From contig JAGHDS010000149.1 of assembly GCA_021159845.1 (NCBI GenBank), positions 1 to 6,619 of the forward strand: a stretch of DNA of 6,619 nucleotides, in the 5' to 3' direction. The stretch is from Anaerolineae bacterium. GTDB taxonomy: Bacteria > Chloroflexota > Anaerolineae > DUEN01. Positions 1 to 6,469 of the stretch are shown here, one piece after another. A model generated the notes under the pieces. The model ran no database searches. It saw nothing but the letters and a program-made list of their open reading frames with translations, and was not told the DNA's origin. The position numbers and the translations under genes were made by a program. The first letter of the stretch is position 1; each line of letters begins with the position of its first letter.

Positions 1-1
1 G

Positions 2-1684
2 GCAGCGGCAACCCCCACGCCAGCCCCCAAAGTTGAGGTGAGCAAATACGTCAACGCCTTCGGCAACCCCCTACCGGCCGACTCGGCCCCCCCTGAACAA
101 CAGTACATCCGTGTCATGGCCACCGACACCGAGACGATCGATTTCGCCGTGGCCGTGTACAGCCGTCCCGATCCGCCCTGGCAGACGCTCAGCACGCCGC
201 TGGTACAGCTCAACAAGAACTTCGAGCTGGAACCCGGCGCGGCGCTCTCCTGGGAGGTAGCCGACGATAACGTCACCTGGACGTTCCACCTAGACCCCAA
301 GCTCACCTGGAGCGATGGCGTCCCCGTCACCGCCCATGACTACGAGTGGACCTTCCAATACATGGCCGACCCGGAACACGGTTATGACTTCGCCTGGTAC
401 TGGGGCTTCTCCTGCAATCCTAAGAACTGGGACAAAGTCATCAAGGGGGAGCTGCCCCCCACCGAGCTGGGCGTAAAAGCACTGGACGACCACACACTGC
501 AGATCGTCACCGAGCGCCCCGCGCCATACACGCCAGCGACGATGATCTTCTCCCGACCTTTGGCCAAGCACCAGGTAGAGAAGTACGGCGTCTACTACAA
601 CAATGATCCCAAGACATCCATCTCGTCTGAGCCGTGGATTCTGGAAGAATGGACGAAGGGCAAACGCATCATCCTGGGGCCCAACAAGAACTACACCGGC
701 CGGCGCAAGCCGCTCCTGGAGCGCTGGATCTTCATCATCGGCGACAAGAACACGGAGTTCGACGCCTATATGGCCGATGAGCTGGACTGGGCTACCAGCA
801 ACTTCTCGCCCGGCGACCTGGACTACATCATGTCCAATCCAGAACTGCAGAAGCAGTACCACCCGGGCTTCGGCGACTTCCGCACCCATTACCTCTTCTT
901 CGACACCTATCATCCGCCCTTTGACAACCTGAAGGTACGCCAGGCCTTCGCCCATGCCATCGATCGGCAGGCGCTGGTGGACAACATCATCAAAGTGCTC
1001 GGACGCCCAGCCTACGGCATGCTCATGCCCGGCTTCCCGGATGCCGTCGATCCCGAGGAACTGAAGAAATACCAGGGCTACGACCCAGAGCTGGCACGCA
1101 AGCTATTGGCCGAGGCCGGCTACCCCAACGGCAAAGGGTTCCCCAAGCTCACCCTCTGGCTACGACAGGAGCGCGAGCTCGGCCAGGCCATCGGCAATGC
1201 CATCGCCTCCATGATCAAGGAAACGCTGGGGATCCCCGTCGAGGTGAGCAACAAGGAGCAGAAGATCTTCATGGAGAAGATGAACGCCCATGAGATCACC
1301 TTCGGGATGGTCTCCTACGGCATGGACTACTTCGACGCTTCCAACCTGCTCGGCATCTGGAAGTCCGGCGGACGCCATGCCTGGACCAATGAGAAGTTCG
1401 ACCAGCTAGTCACCGAAGCTTCCGCCATGATGGGGAACCCGGAGAAACGCCACGAGATGTTCGTTGAGGCCCAACACATCCTATCGGAGGACGTGGGCGG
1501 CGTCTTCATCTGGCATGTGACCCCCGGCGATATGTGGAAACCCTACGTCAAGGGTGAGCAACTGGAACCCGACAAGTGGGGCGTCTCCGCCTGCCACTGG
1601 CCATGCATGGAGAGCATCGGCGTGACGATGTACACCGTCTACGTCAACAAGGACGTCTCCAAGTACCCACGCGGCAAGAAGTAG
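2..1684 (+). CDS. ABC transporter substrate-binding protein, family 5 (SBP_bac_5; peptide/oligosaccharide type), 5' end missing
   Basis: This is the extracytoplasmic binding subunit of an ABC importer, capturing a peptide, nickel-chelate or oligosaccharide-type ligand and delivering it to the membrane permease. The frame is open to the left edge, so the start lies outside; the GTG at 38 is unlikely to be the start because the preceding residues (ATPTPAP...) form a Pro/Thr/Ala linker of the kind that follows a lipoprotein cysteine. About 560 residues are visible, close to full mature length. Counting from the first codon, the family signature LTWSDGVPVTAHDYEWTF is at about 101-118 and the second hallmark, FDNLKVRQAFAHAIDRQALV, at about 307-326. 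The C-terminal lobe has the usual PELARKLLAEAGYPNGKGFP stretch (about 361-380). Residues around 400-550 are Trp/Tyr/Met-rich, as in ligand pockets of this family. A terminator follows directly, so permease and ATPase genes would be upstream or elsewhere. The family is certain; the substrate cannot be told from sequence. Confidence 0.95.
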   Translation, partial: AAATPTPAPKVEVSKYVNAFGNPLPADSAPPEQQYIRVMATDTETIDFAVAVYSRPDPPWQTLSTPLVQLNKNFELEPGAALSWEVADDNVTWTFHLDPKLTWSDGVPVTAHDYEWTFQYMADPEHGYDFAWYWGFSCNPKNWDKVIKGELPPTELGVKALDDHTLQIVTERPAPYTPATMIFSRPLAKHQVEKYGVYYNNDPKTSISSEPWILEEWTKGKRIILGPNKNYTGRRKPLLERWIFIIGDKNTEFDAYMADELDWATSNFSPGDLDYIMSNPELQKQYHPGFGDFRTHYLFFDTYHPPFDNLKVRQAFAHAIDRQALVDNIIKVLGRPAYGMLMPGFPDAVDPEELKKYQGYDPELARKLLAEAGYPNGKGFPKLTLWLRQERELGQAIGNAIASMIKETLGIPVEVSNKEQKIFMEKMNAHEITFGMVSYGMDYFDASNLLGIWKSGGRHAWTNEKFDQLVTEASAMMGNPEKRHEMFVEAQHILSEDVGGVFIWHVTPGDMWKPYVKGEQLEPDKWGVSACHWPCMESIGVTMYTVYVNKDVSKYPRGKK

Positions 1685-1737
1685 CCCAATTCAAAACCGC
1701 GGCTTCTTGAAGAAGTCAGGGAGGAGCAGAGTAAGGA

Positions 1738-1765
1738 AAGGGGCGTGAGGATGCTCACGCCCCTT
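1738..1765. terminator. Bidirectional intrinsic terminator between convergent genes
   Basis: A perfect 12-bp stem (AAGGGGCGTGAG / CTCACGCCCCTT) closes a GATG tetraloop, 53 bases after the stop of the binding-protein gene. Rightward it is followed by CTTATGTTC, a weak U-tract; leftward by TTTCCTTACTC. Its place between two converging genes suggests it ends both transcripts. A smaller palindrome (CTTCTTGAAGAAG, 1703-1715) lies just before it. The stem is read directly; terminator function is inferred. Confidence 0.85.
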
Positions 1766-1792
1766 CTTATGTTCTCCCCGAAACGCAACGGC

Positions 1793-1816
1793 CTGCTGGA
1801 GCTCTTCTCCAGGCAG
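1793..1816. other. Bulged hairpin in the gamma-glutamyltranspeptidase 3' untranslated region
   Basis: CTGCTGGAG (1793-1801) pairs with CTCCAGGCAG (1807-1816) around a five-base CTCTT loop, with one bulged base. It sits between the stop of the leftward gene and the main terminator. It has no U-tract of its own, so it may only stabilise the 3' end of the message or be incidental. Otherwise 1766-1839 shows nothing. Confidence 0.35.
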
Positions 1817-1839
1817 CGGGAGGGTTCTCTTACCGGGCC

Positions 1840-3522
1840 TCACCATCCCACAGCACAACCATCCTTTCGCGGGTCGCTGCCAGCGATGAGGACACCAGTT
1901 GTCGGATCGCGCAGGATGATCTGCCCGCCGCCGAACACGGCCCGCCCGAAGCCATCCACTGGCGCCAATCGATGCCCTCGTCGCGCTAACTCGGCCATGA
2001 TGCCAAAATCCCACCCATCCTCGATCATGACCAGCCCTCCTGGCTCCTGAGCACCTAACCCTGCGTCCGGGCCGGCCAGCGCCCAGCGGGGCACATCCAA
2101 CGACTGCTGCGGTGTCATCCCCAGGTCCAGCATGTTCACCAACATTTGGAAATGCCCCTGCGGCTGCATATATCCGCCCATCACACCAAAGCAAGCGTGC
2201 AGCTCGCCCCCCTTGGTCGTCATGGCAGGGATGATCGTATGGTAGGGACGCTTGTTGGGAGCCAAAGCATTGGGGTGTTCTGGGTCGAGCACGAAGAGGG
2301 CCCCCCGATTCTGCAGGCTCACTCCTGTACCAGGTACGACGAGCCCCGATCCCGTCCCCATGTACAGGCTATTGATGAAGCTGCACGCATTCCCCTCGCC
2401 ATCCACCACGCTGAGATAGACTGTCTCCGACCCAGCAATGGGGTTACCGTAGGGGACATCCTGGGCCGCCTGGCGCATGTCGACACGTTGGCGCCGCCGA
2501 TCGGCATACTCGGGGCTGATCAACTCCCCCAGCGGGATATCCACGACGCGCGGGTCACATACCCACTGCTGAGCATCGGCAAAGGCCAATCGCATACACT
2601 CGATCATCACGTGCAACCGGTCCGCCGGGCTCATAGCGGCCAGGTCAAACCCGGACGCCAGGTTGAGAGCGACGATGGCCGCCAGTCCCTGGCCATTGGG
2701 CGGGCACTCATACAATGTAACCCCTCGATATTCCGTCGTGATGGGATCGTCCCAAGTGGACGTATGAGTCGCCATGTCCTCCGGCGTGATCCAACCACCA
2801 TACCGCTGCACATGCTCGCTGAGCTTGTGGGCGAATTCCCCCTTGTAGATGTAATCCCTGCCCTCAGCAGCAATGCCGCGCAGCGTCTCGGCCAGGGTGG
2901 GAAGGCGCATGATCTCGCCCGGCCGCGGCGCCCGCCCGTCAATCAACAGCTCGTTGCCGCTGGGCTGCTCCGGCCCGTTATCCAGATCGCCGCTCTCCCA
3001 ATCGGGGGAACGCAGGAGCTTCTGCACCTGACGTGCCCAACCAGCGGCGATGATCTCCGTCACCGGGTAGCCGTGCTCCGCCGTCCAGATGGCTGGCTGC
3101 AATACATCAGCCAGGGTCATACGTCCGTGACGCTCCAATAAGTCGGCCCAACCCGCTACGGTACCGGGGATGGTGACGGCATGGCCGGTAAACGTGGGCA
3201 TTTTCATGTATCCCAGACGACGCAACTCCTCGATCGAGGCCGCCGCCGGGGCTCGGCCCGATCCGTTCAGCGCTGTCACGGTCTTCGTTTTCGCATCGTA
3301 ATAGAGAGCGAAACAATCGCCGCCGATGCCGGTCGAGATGGGTTCGACGACGTTCAACATGGCAGCCGTGGCCACGGCCGCATCCGCTGCGTTGCCCCCG
3401 GCCTTGAGGATGTCCAGACCAGCTTGTGCAGCCAATGGTTGGCTGGTAGCCACAACGCCGCGCGTGGCCATCACATTGCTACGACGTGACCGAAACACCA
3501 TATCTACACTCATTACATTCAT
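1840..3522 (-). CDS. Gamma-glutamyltranspeptidase / gamma-glutamyl hydrolase, YwrD-like, no signal peptide
   Basis: An N-terminal-nucleophile hydrolase that cuts gamma-glutamyl bonds (glutathione and its conjugates, gamma-glutamyl amino acids), freeing or transferring the glutamyl group. Family members are made as a proenzyme and cleave themselves into large and small subunits. With the start at 3522 the protein has 560 residues. Seen: an N-terminal core ATRGVVATSQPLAAQAGLDI with GGNAADAA and STGIGGDCF (63-71); Arg90 in NGSGRAP, expected to hold the glutamyl carboxylate; PNGQG (275-279); the processing site at SETVYLSVVD, with Thr367 as predicted nucleophile; VPGTGVSLQNRG; the oxyanion Gly-Gly 449-450 in GVMGGYMQPQGHFQ; and the standard C-terminus GSDPRKDG. 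The small subunit would be about 194 residues. The start is set by GGGGGG (3527-3532) four bases upstream of the ATG. A reading frame continues to 3666, but that stretch holds a promoter-like sequence and no proper signal peptide, so the enzyme is probably cytoplasmic. The gene converges on the binding-protein gene. Confidence 0.93.
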   Translation of the reverse strand: MNVMSVDMVFRSRRSNVMATRGVVATSQPLAAQAGLDILKAGGNAADAAVATAAMLNVVEPISTGIGGDCFALYYDAKTKTVTALNGSGRAPAAASIEELRRLGYMKMPTFTGHAVTIPGTVAGWADLLERHGRMTLADVLQPAIWTAEHGYPVTEIIAAGWARQVQKLLRSPDWESGDLDNGPEQPSGNELLIDGRAPRPGEIMRLPTLAETLRGIAAEGRDYIYKGEFAHKLSEHVQRYGGWITPEDMATHTSTWDDPITTEYRGVTLYECPPNGQGLAAIVALNLASGFDLAAMSPADRLHVMIECMRLAFADAQQWVCDPRVVDIPLGELISPEYADRRRQRVDMRQAAQDVPYGNPIAGSETVYLSVVDGEGNACSFINSLYMGTGSGLVVPGTGVSLQNRGALFVLDPEHPNALAPNKRPYHTIIPAMTTKGGELHACFGVMGGYMQPQGHFQMLVNMLDLGMTPQQSLDVPRWALAGPDAGLGAQEPGGLVMIEDGWDFGIMAELARRGHRLAPVDGFGRAVFGGGQIILRDPTTGVLIAGSDPRKDGCAVGW

Positions 3523-3622
3523 CAGTCCCCCCACCATCAGCAGGATAGCTCGGAGAAAACCTACGGCCCTCTCTGAGCACCTCACAGCGATAACCTGCGG
3601 AAATAAGCCAGGGCCTATGATT

Positions 3623-3651
3623 ATGATAAAGGTGAATCTGCCATCCGGCAA
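3623..3651 (-). promoter_or_regulatory. Candidate sigma-70-type promoter for the gamma-glutamyltranspeptidase gene
   Basis: Read leftward, TTGCCG (3651-3646) and TATCAT (3628-3623) are separated by 17 bases; the -10 matches consensus in five of six positions. Transcription would begin near 3616, giving a leader of about 95 bases before the ATG at 3522. This is the only decent hexamer pair I saw here and it supports the shorter start. Confidence 0.45.
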
Positions 3652-3688
3652 CTCGATCAACATCAAGCTCTGCGAAACTCTCGGATAG

Positions 3689-3724
3689 CCCCCGGCTTTT
3701 CGGGGAGGGCGGGAGCCTGCCCTC
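3689..3724. repeat. Two adjacent small hairpins upstream of the gamma-glutamyltranspeptidase promoter
   Basis: CCCCG / CGGGG (3690-3694 with 3701-3705, loop GCTTTT) is followed at once by GAGGGC / GCCCTC (3705-3710 with 3719-3724). They lie between the two divergent transcription units, outside both predicted transcripts. They may be operator-like or incidental; no function can be assigned. The stretch 3725-3777 holds nothing recognisable. Confidence 0.35.
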
Positions 3725-3777
3725 TCAAACCACCCAAGTGATCTCCTCAGCGCACGCGCCCGCGACCCACCACCAGT

Positions 3778-3909
3778 TTAAACCGCGATACCAACGAACA
3801 CGAGAACGCAGACGGCACTGATGCACGCAGATCCTCGCGGATCATCCCGATTTTACCTTTTTCATCTGCGTAGATCGGCTTTTTCTGCGTCATCAGCGTT
3901 CATCCATTC
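3778..3909. repeat. Likely dispersed intergenic repeat built on TCTGCGT/ACGCAGA units
   Basis: This noncoding stretch contains ACGCAGAC, ACGCAGATC, ATCTGCGTAGATC and TTCTGCGTCATC, so the same 7-8 base unit occurs twice on each strand. CTGATGCACGCAGA (3818-3831) pairs with TCTGCGTCATCAG (3884-3896) with one bulge. Inside it GATCC-TCGC-GGATC (3830-3843) is a perfect small hairpin, and ACGCAGAT (3825-3832) can alternatively pair with ATCTGCGT (3864-3871). The open reading frame across it reads like a spurious peptide (YLFHLRRSAFSASSAFIHS) of a kind I recall from over-extended annotations in environmental bacteria carrying such repeats. Other copies would have to be sought elsewhere in the genome; only one is in this window. 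Confidence 0.55.
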
Positions 3910-3935
3910 GGAACAGTTACCGATAAGTTCTGACG

Positions 3936-3964
3936 TTGACAAGCCCGCCAAACGGCGCTATGAT
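3936..3964 (+). promoter_or_regulatory. Strong sigma-70-type promoter for the sugar epimerase gene
   Basis: A perfect -35 hexamer TTGACA (3936-3941), a 17-base spacer and TATGAT (3959-3964, five of six matches). Transcription should begin near 3971, giving a leader of about 24 bases that contains the AAAGGAGG ribosome-binding site at 3979-3986. It begins 27 bases after the apparent end of the repeat. Confidence 0.85.
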
Positions 3965-3978
3965 GACCAGGAGCTCAC

Positions 3979-3986
3979 AAAGGAGG
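3979..3986 (+). promoter_or_regulatory. Ribosome-binding site that fixes the epimerase start
   Basis: AAAGGAGG lies eight bases before the ATG at 3995. Together with the promoter at 3936-3964 it rules out the longer frame opening at 3821, whose first 58 codons would lie in the repeat, the promoter and the leader. Confidence 0.9.
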
Positions 3987-3994
3987 GGATCATC

Positions 3995-4768
3995 ATGCGA
4001 TTCGGATGCTGCACGGGGGTTGAGAACGCTCAACGGCTCGCGGACGTGGGATATGACTTCATCGAACTCAGCGTGACGGGTTCCCTACAGCCGGAGGCAT
4101 CGGACGAGGAATGGGCCTCAACCCGGGTGGCCATCGAAGCACTCCCCTTGCGCCCGGCCGCGTTCAACATCATGCTTCCACGCGAGATCAAGGTGACCGG
4201 CCCCGCGGTGGACGCCGAACGGATACAAAGCTACGTCCAAACGGCATTCCAACGAGCGACCACGCTGGGCGGCGAGGTGATCGTTTTCGGGTCAGGAGGC
4301 TCTCGCAACGTGCCCGATGGATTCCCCCGCGAGCGCGCATGGGAGCAACTCATCCAGTTCGTTCAATGGGCAGGCGATGCCGCTCAGTCAGCCGGTATGA
4401 TACTCGCTATCGAGCCCCTGAACCAGGGTGAGTGTAATATCATCAACTCAGTGACAGAGGCACTCCGATTGGCCAGGGACGCCGACCACCCGGCCGTGAA
4501 GGTACTGGCCGACCTGTATCACATCATGGTGGAAAGTGAGTCTATCAACGATGTGATCGCCGCGGGCGATATGCTGGCCCACGTGCACGTGGCTGACACG
4601 GGGCGTCGTTACCCAGGCAGCGGATCATATCCATACTCAGAATTCCTGAGCGCTCTGAAAGCCATCGGCTACGACCAACGCATATCAGTTGAATGTCGCT
4701 GGCGCGATTTCGCCACAGAGAGCCAGGCGGCAGTCGCCTTTCTGCGCGAGAGATGGGAGAAGGGCTAA
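3995..4768 (+). CDS. Sugar phosphate isomerase/epimerase, xylose-isomerase-like TIM barrel (AP_endonuc_2 fold)
   Basis: A 257-residue cytoplasmic enzyme of the family that includes D-tagatose/D-psicose 3-epimerase, hydroxypyruvate isomerase and IolE/IolI; it should interconvert a ketose or ketose-like substrate with a bound divalent metal. Opening strand MRFGCCTG is followed by DVGYDFIEL. The four predicted metal ligands are Glu140 (AIEPLN), Asp173 (ADLYH), His199 (AHVHVAD) and Glu233 (SVECR). Their spacing (33, 26, 34) is nearly that of Pseudomonas cichorii D-tagatose 3-epimerase (Glu152, Asp185, His211, Glu246). His176 in DLYHIM and Arg205 in DTGRRYPG also fit the family. The protein is slightly shorter than characterised 3-epimerases (about 290). 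It is a single-gene unit with its own promoter and terminator, so there are no pathway neighbours to name the substrate. The fold and metal site are firm; the specific reaction is open. Confidence 0.92.
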   Translation: MRFGCCTGVENAQRLADVGYDFIELSVTGSLQPEASDEEWASTRVAIEALPLRPAAFNIMLPREIKVTGPAVDAERIQSYVQTAFQRATTLGGEVIVFGSGGSRNVPDGFPRERAWEQLIQFVQWAGDAAQSAGMILAIEPLNQGECNIINSVTEALRLARDADHPAVKVLADLYHIMVESESINDVIAAGDMLAHVHVADTGRRYPGSGSYPYSEFLSALKAIGYDQRISVECRWRDFATESQAAVAFLRERWEKG

Positions 4769-4777
4769 AAGACAGAA

Positions 4778-4817
4778 ACGGTGCCCCCAACGCCCCTCAA
4801 GGGGATGGGGGCACCGT
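4778..4817. terminator. Strong bidirectional terminator between epimerase and lipoprotein genes
   Basis: ACGGTGCCCCC (4778-4788) pairs perfectly with GGGGGCACCGT (4807-4817). An inner CCCC/GGGG pair (4793-4796 with 4801-4804) closes a TCAA loop, with a small internal loop between the two stems. Leftward the stem is followed by TTCTGTCTTTTAG, a good U-rich tract; rightward by CCATCTTTC. It starts ten bases after the epimerase stop and 66 bases beyond the lipoprotein stop, so it probably serves both. Confidence 0.9.
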
Positions 4818-4882
4818 CCATCTTTCATGCAGGTGCTCAGATGGCGAAACAGCGATAGCCCGCACGGGGCTCAACCACCACC

Positions 4883-6004
4883 TCAGCCATGTTCATTGCT
4901 TCCGATTAAAACGTTCCCTTGGAGATGATAACGGACGGTCTGCTCTACCGAGGGACAACACAAGGGATCATTAGGCCCGTGAGTTAGCATCTGCACCACA
5001 ACATCACCCGCATCCAACCACATCGATTCGACCTGAATCCGATCGCCCAGAGTCTTGCTCGCTACATTCTCCAGCTTGCCATCTTTATTCAAGAGCACAG
5101 CCAGATCATAGAAGGTGCCGCTCCCCCCCGGATCGCTCACCAGGATCACCGCAGCATCATCCACACCATCTCCGTTTATATCCCCAAACACGTAGAAGTC
5201 CGTCAGGCTAACGACCAGCTCAGTAGCCGACCCAGGCGCGGCGGGCTCCCGATACTCGCCATCCTTCAACGTCACAACGCCAGCATTCGACCACCCCGAT
5301 TGATACGTGGCATTCGCCAGCGTTTTCCAGGAGAGTAAAGAGGACCCGCCCGGGGTGCACTTCCCACGGAAGAAAGCCCACTCCTCACACTCGCTGCCAT
5401 CGGGGAAGACGCAATAGCCAACCTCCCCACCACTCTCTCGCCGGATCTCCAGCCGGCCGCCCTGTTTCACGCAATGGACGGAAGCGGGGTTTGGCATCCC
5501 TACGATCGCCTTGGCCGGGGTAAATACAAGCGCATCCCGCCCATCGTTGTAAAGGAGTCGCAGACGGTCATCCTCAAGTGAAAAGGTGGAAACCTTATCC
5601 AGAGCGCTGAGATATTTGTGCTCTAAACGCGCAACAGCCTCCTCCAGGCAAGCCATGCGCGTCACCCCGAGAGGCCCCAAAGAGATGGAACCACCAGTCT
5701 TCACCGTGTAGGGGCCGGAATAGCGATTACACCCACTCGATCCAGCGACGCGACCATCCTTGCCAAATTGCAAGGTGATGTGCACCTTAGCTGAAAGAGG
5801 TTGTTCCGCCCCGACAGGACCCATCCCCTCAAGTTCCCACCGGGTACCCACAAGCGGATTCTTCCCCAGGGGACGCGGCGTTTCCACTGGCTGACTGAGA
5901 GGGGTCGGCGTGCTGAAAAGCGGCCCCAACGTTCCCGGCGCACACGCCGCCAGTCCCACGGTTAGAGACAGCAAGACCACGAGCCAACCGAAAGCATTCC
6001 TCAT
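4883..6004 (-). CDS. Lipoprotein with META (HslJ-like) domain, DUF333 and a C-terminal DPxCCP domain
   Basis: A predicted 373-residue lipid-anchored surface protein of unknown role. The start at 6004 gives a classic lipoprotein signal (MRNAFGWLVVLLSLTVGLAAC, lipobox LAAC, Cys21) and has GGGGG (6013-6017) eight bases upstream; the frame runs open to 6121, but those 39 extra residues are Arg-rich and precede the signal, so I reject them. A Pro/Thr linker (22-48) is followed by a META domain (about 49-163: NPLVGTRWELEGM, GSSGCNRYSGPYT, VTRMAC, ALVFTP). Then comes DUF333 (about 169-216: GMPNPASVHCVKQGG, YCVFPDGSECEEWAFFRGKC; four cysteines at 178, 198, 206 and 216). The third part (about 226-367) has DINGDGVDDAAVIL, an EF-hand/FG-GAP-like acidic loop at 275-288, and a HGPNDPLCCP motif with Cys349-Cys350. 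META domains occur in HslJ-type envelope stress proteins and DUF333 in putative hemolysins; neither proves a function here. Confidence 0.88.
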   Translation of the reverse strand: MRNAFGWLVVLLSLTVGLAACAPGTLGPLFSTPTPLSQPVETPRPLGKNPLVGTRWELEGMGPVGAEQPLSAKVHITLQFGKDGRVAGSSGCNRYSGPYTVKTGGSISLGPLGVTRMACLEEAVARLEHKYLSALDKVSTFSLEDDRLRLLYNDGRDALVFTPAKAIVGMPNPASVHCVKQGGRLEIRRESGGEVGYCVFPDGSECEEWAFFRGKCTPGGSSLLSWKTLANATYQSGWSNAGVVTLKDGEYREPAAPGSATELVVSLTDFYVFGDINGDGVDDAAVILVSDPGGSGTFYDLAVLLNKDGKLENVASKTLGDRIQVESMWLDAGDVVVQMLTHGPNDPLCCPSVEQTVRYHLQGNVLIGSNEHG

Positions 6005-6453
6005 AATCAAGTCCCCCACACGAATAGTAACCACAGAGTACTTAGAAGGCCGGACGGCATCAGCTCTCAGATGGCGCCGCCTGACCGCTATCCATCTTCG
6101 CAGCAACCTAGCCATCACCAACGTAGAAGCCCATTACGTGTTGACCGTTCCCTTGTATAGCGAAGATGCTCATCGGACGTTTCGGCGGCAAGGCAGTGCC
6201 CACCCGGGCAACGGTGGGGTTAACGAGGGACAATCGGTGGACACTCAGAGCTGATTCCGCCTCGTTCTGAGTATAGCACGCGCTCCATCGCGAGACAAAA
6301 CGACCGTCGAATGCGACCATGTCACAGCATTTGGCGTGCACGAGTTGGACGCGGCCGTGGAGGTAGTTCGGGACAAGCCCTGTTCGCCCTGAACGCGACA
6401 TGACGAGGCGCTGCGTGAAGCTCTTACGCTCCCGGACACTTCCACATAGCTAA
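6005..6453. other. Gene-free interval between the lipoprotein gene and the insertion sequence
   Basis: No convincing gene on either strand: the frames that stay open lack ribosome-binding sites and recognisable domains. Contents seen: the candidate lipoprotein promoter (6270-6298), its putative leader, a small inverted repeat CCCACC/GGTGGG near 6200-6217, GTCG-AATG-CGAC at 6306-6317 and GTTC-GCCCT-GAAC at 6382-6394. The rightward frame 6255-6440 reads as plausible protein (HELDAAVEVVRDK ... DEALREALTLPD) but is broken by an internal TGA near 6391 and ends at TAG. That may be a decayed gene fragment or chance in GC-rich DNA. Confidence 0.6.
6270..6298 (-). promoter_or_regulatory. Candidate promoter for the lipoprotein gene, with a long leader
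   Basis: Read leftward, TTGTCT (6298-6293) and TATACT (6275-6270) are separated by exactly 17 bases; the -10 matches five of six positions and the -35 four. Transcription would start near 6263, about 260 bases before the ATG at 6004. I saw no better hexamer pair nearer the gene. A short inverted repeat, CTCAGA/TCTGAG (6244-6249 with 6266-6271), spans the expected start point. Confidence 0.45.
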
Positions 6454-6469
6454 GAGTGTGTCTGAATAT

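Noticed and set aside
38..40. GTG as the start of the binding protein
   Set aside because: The frame continues to the window edge with a Pro/Thr-rich linker typical of mature lipoproteins, and there is no signal peptide after this GTG.
290..955. Leftward open frame (221 codons) opposite the binding-protein gene
   Set aside because: Shadow of the conserved coding strand, with repetitive Val/Gly/Arg composition and no motif.
2146..3141. Long rightward open frame (331 codons) opposite the gamma-glutamyltranspeptidase
   Set aside because: It is antisense to a conserved enzyme, shows no domain or ribosome-binding site, and is expected from codon bias in GC-rich DNA.
3523..3666. N-terminal extension of the gamma-glutamyltranspeptidase (48 extra residues with a hydrophobic FTFIIIIGPGLF stretch) as a signal peptide or anchor
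   Set aside because: It begins at TTG/ATG without a ribosome-binding site, contains the best promoter hexamers, has no normal signal-peptide order and the family starts near MVFRSRRSNVMATRG.
6005..6121. 39-residue Arg-rich extension of the lipoprotein
   Set aside because: It would bury a perfect lipoprotein signal peptide inside the protein; the ATG at 6004 has a well-spaced GGGGG.
6141..6161. TTGACC and TATAGC as a rightward promoter
   Set aside because: The spacer is only nine bases and no gene follows.
6108..6401. Leftward 97-codon frame in the interval before the insertion sequence
   Set aside because: No ribosome-binding site, no recognisable domain, and it overlaps the better-supported promoter.
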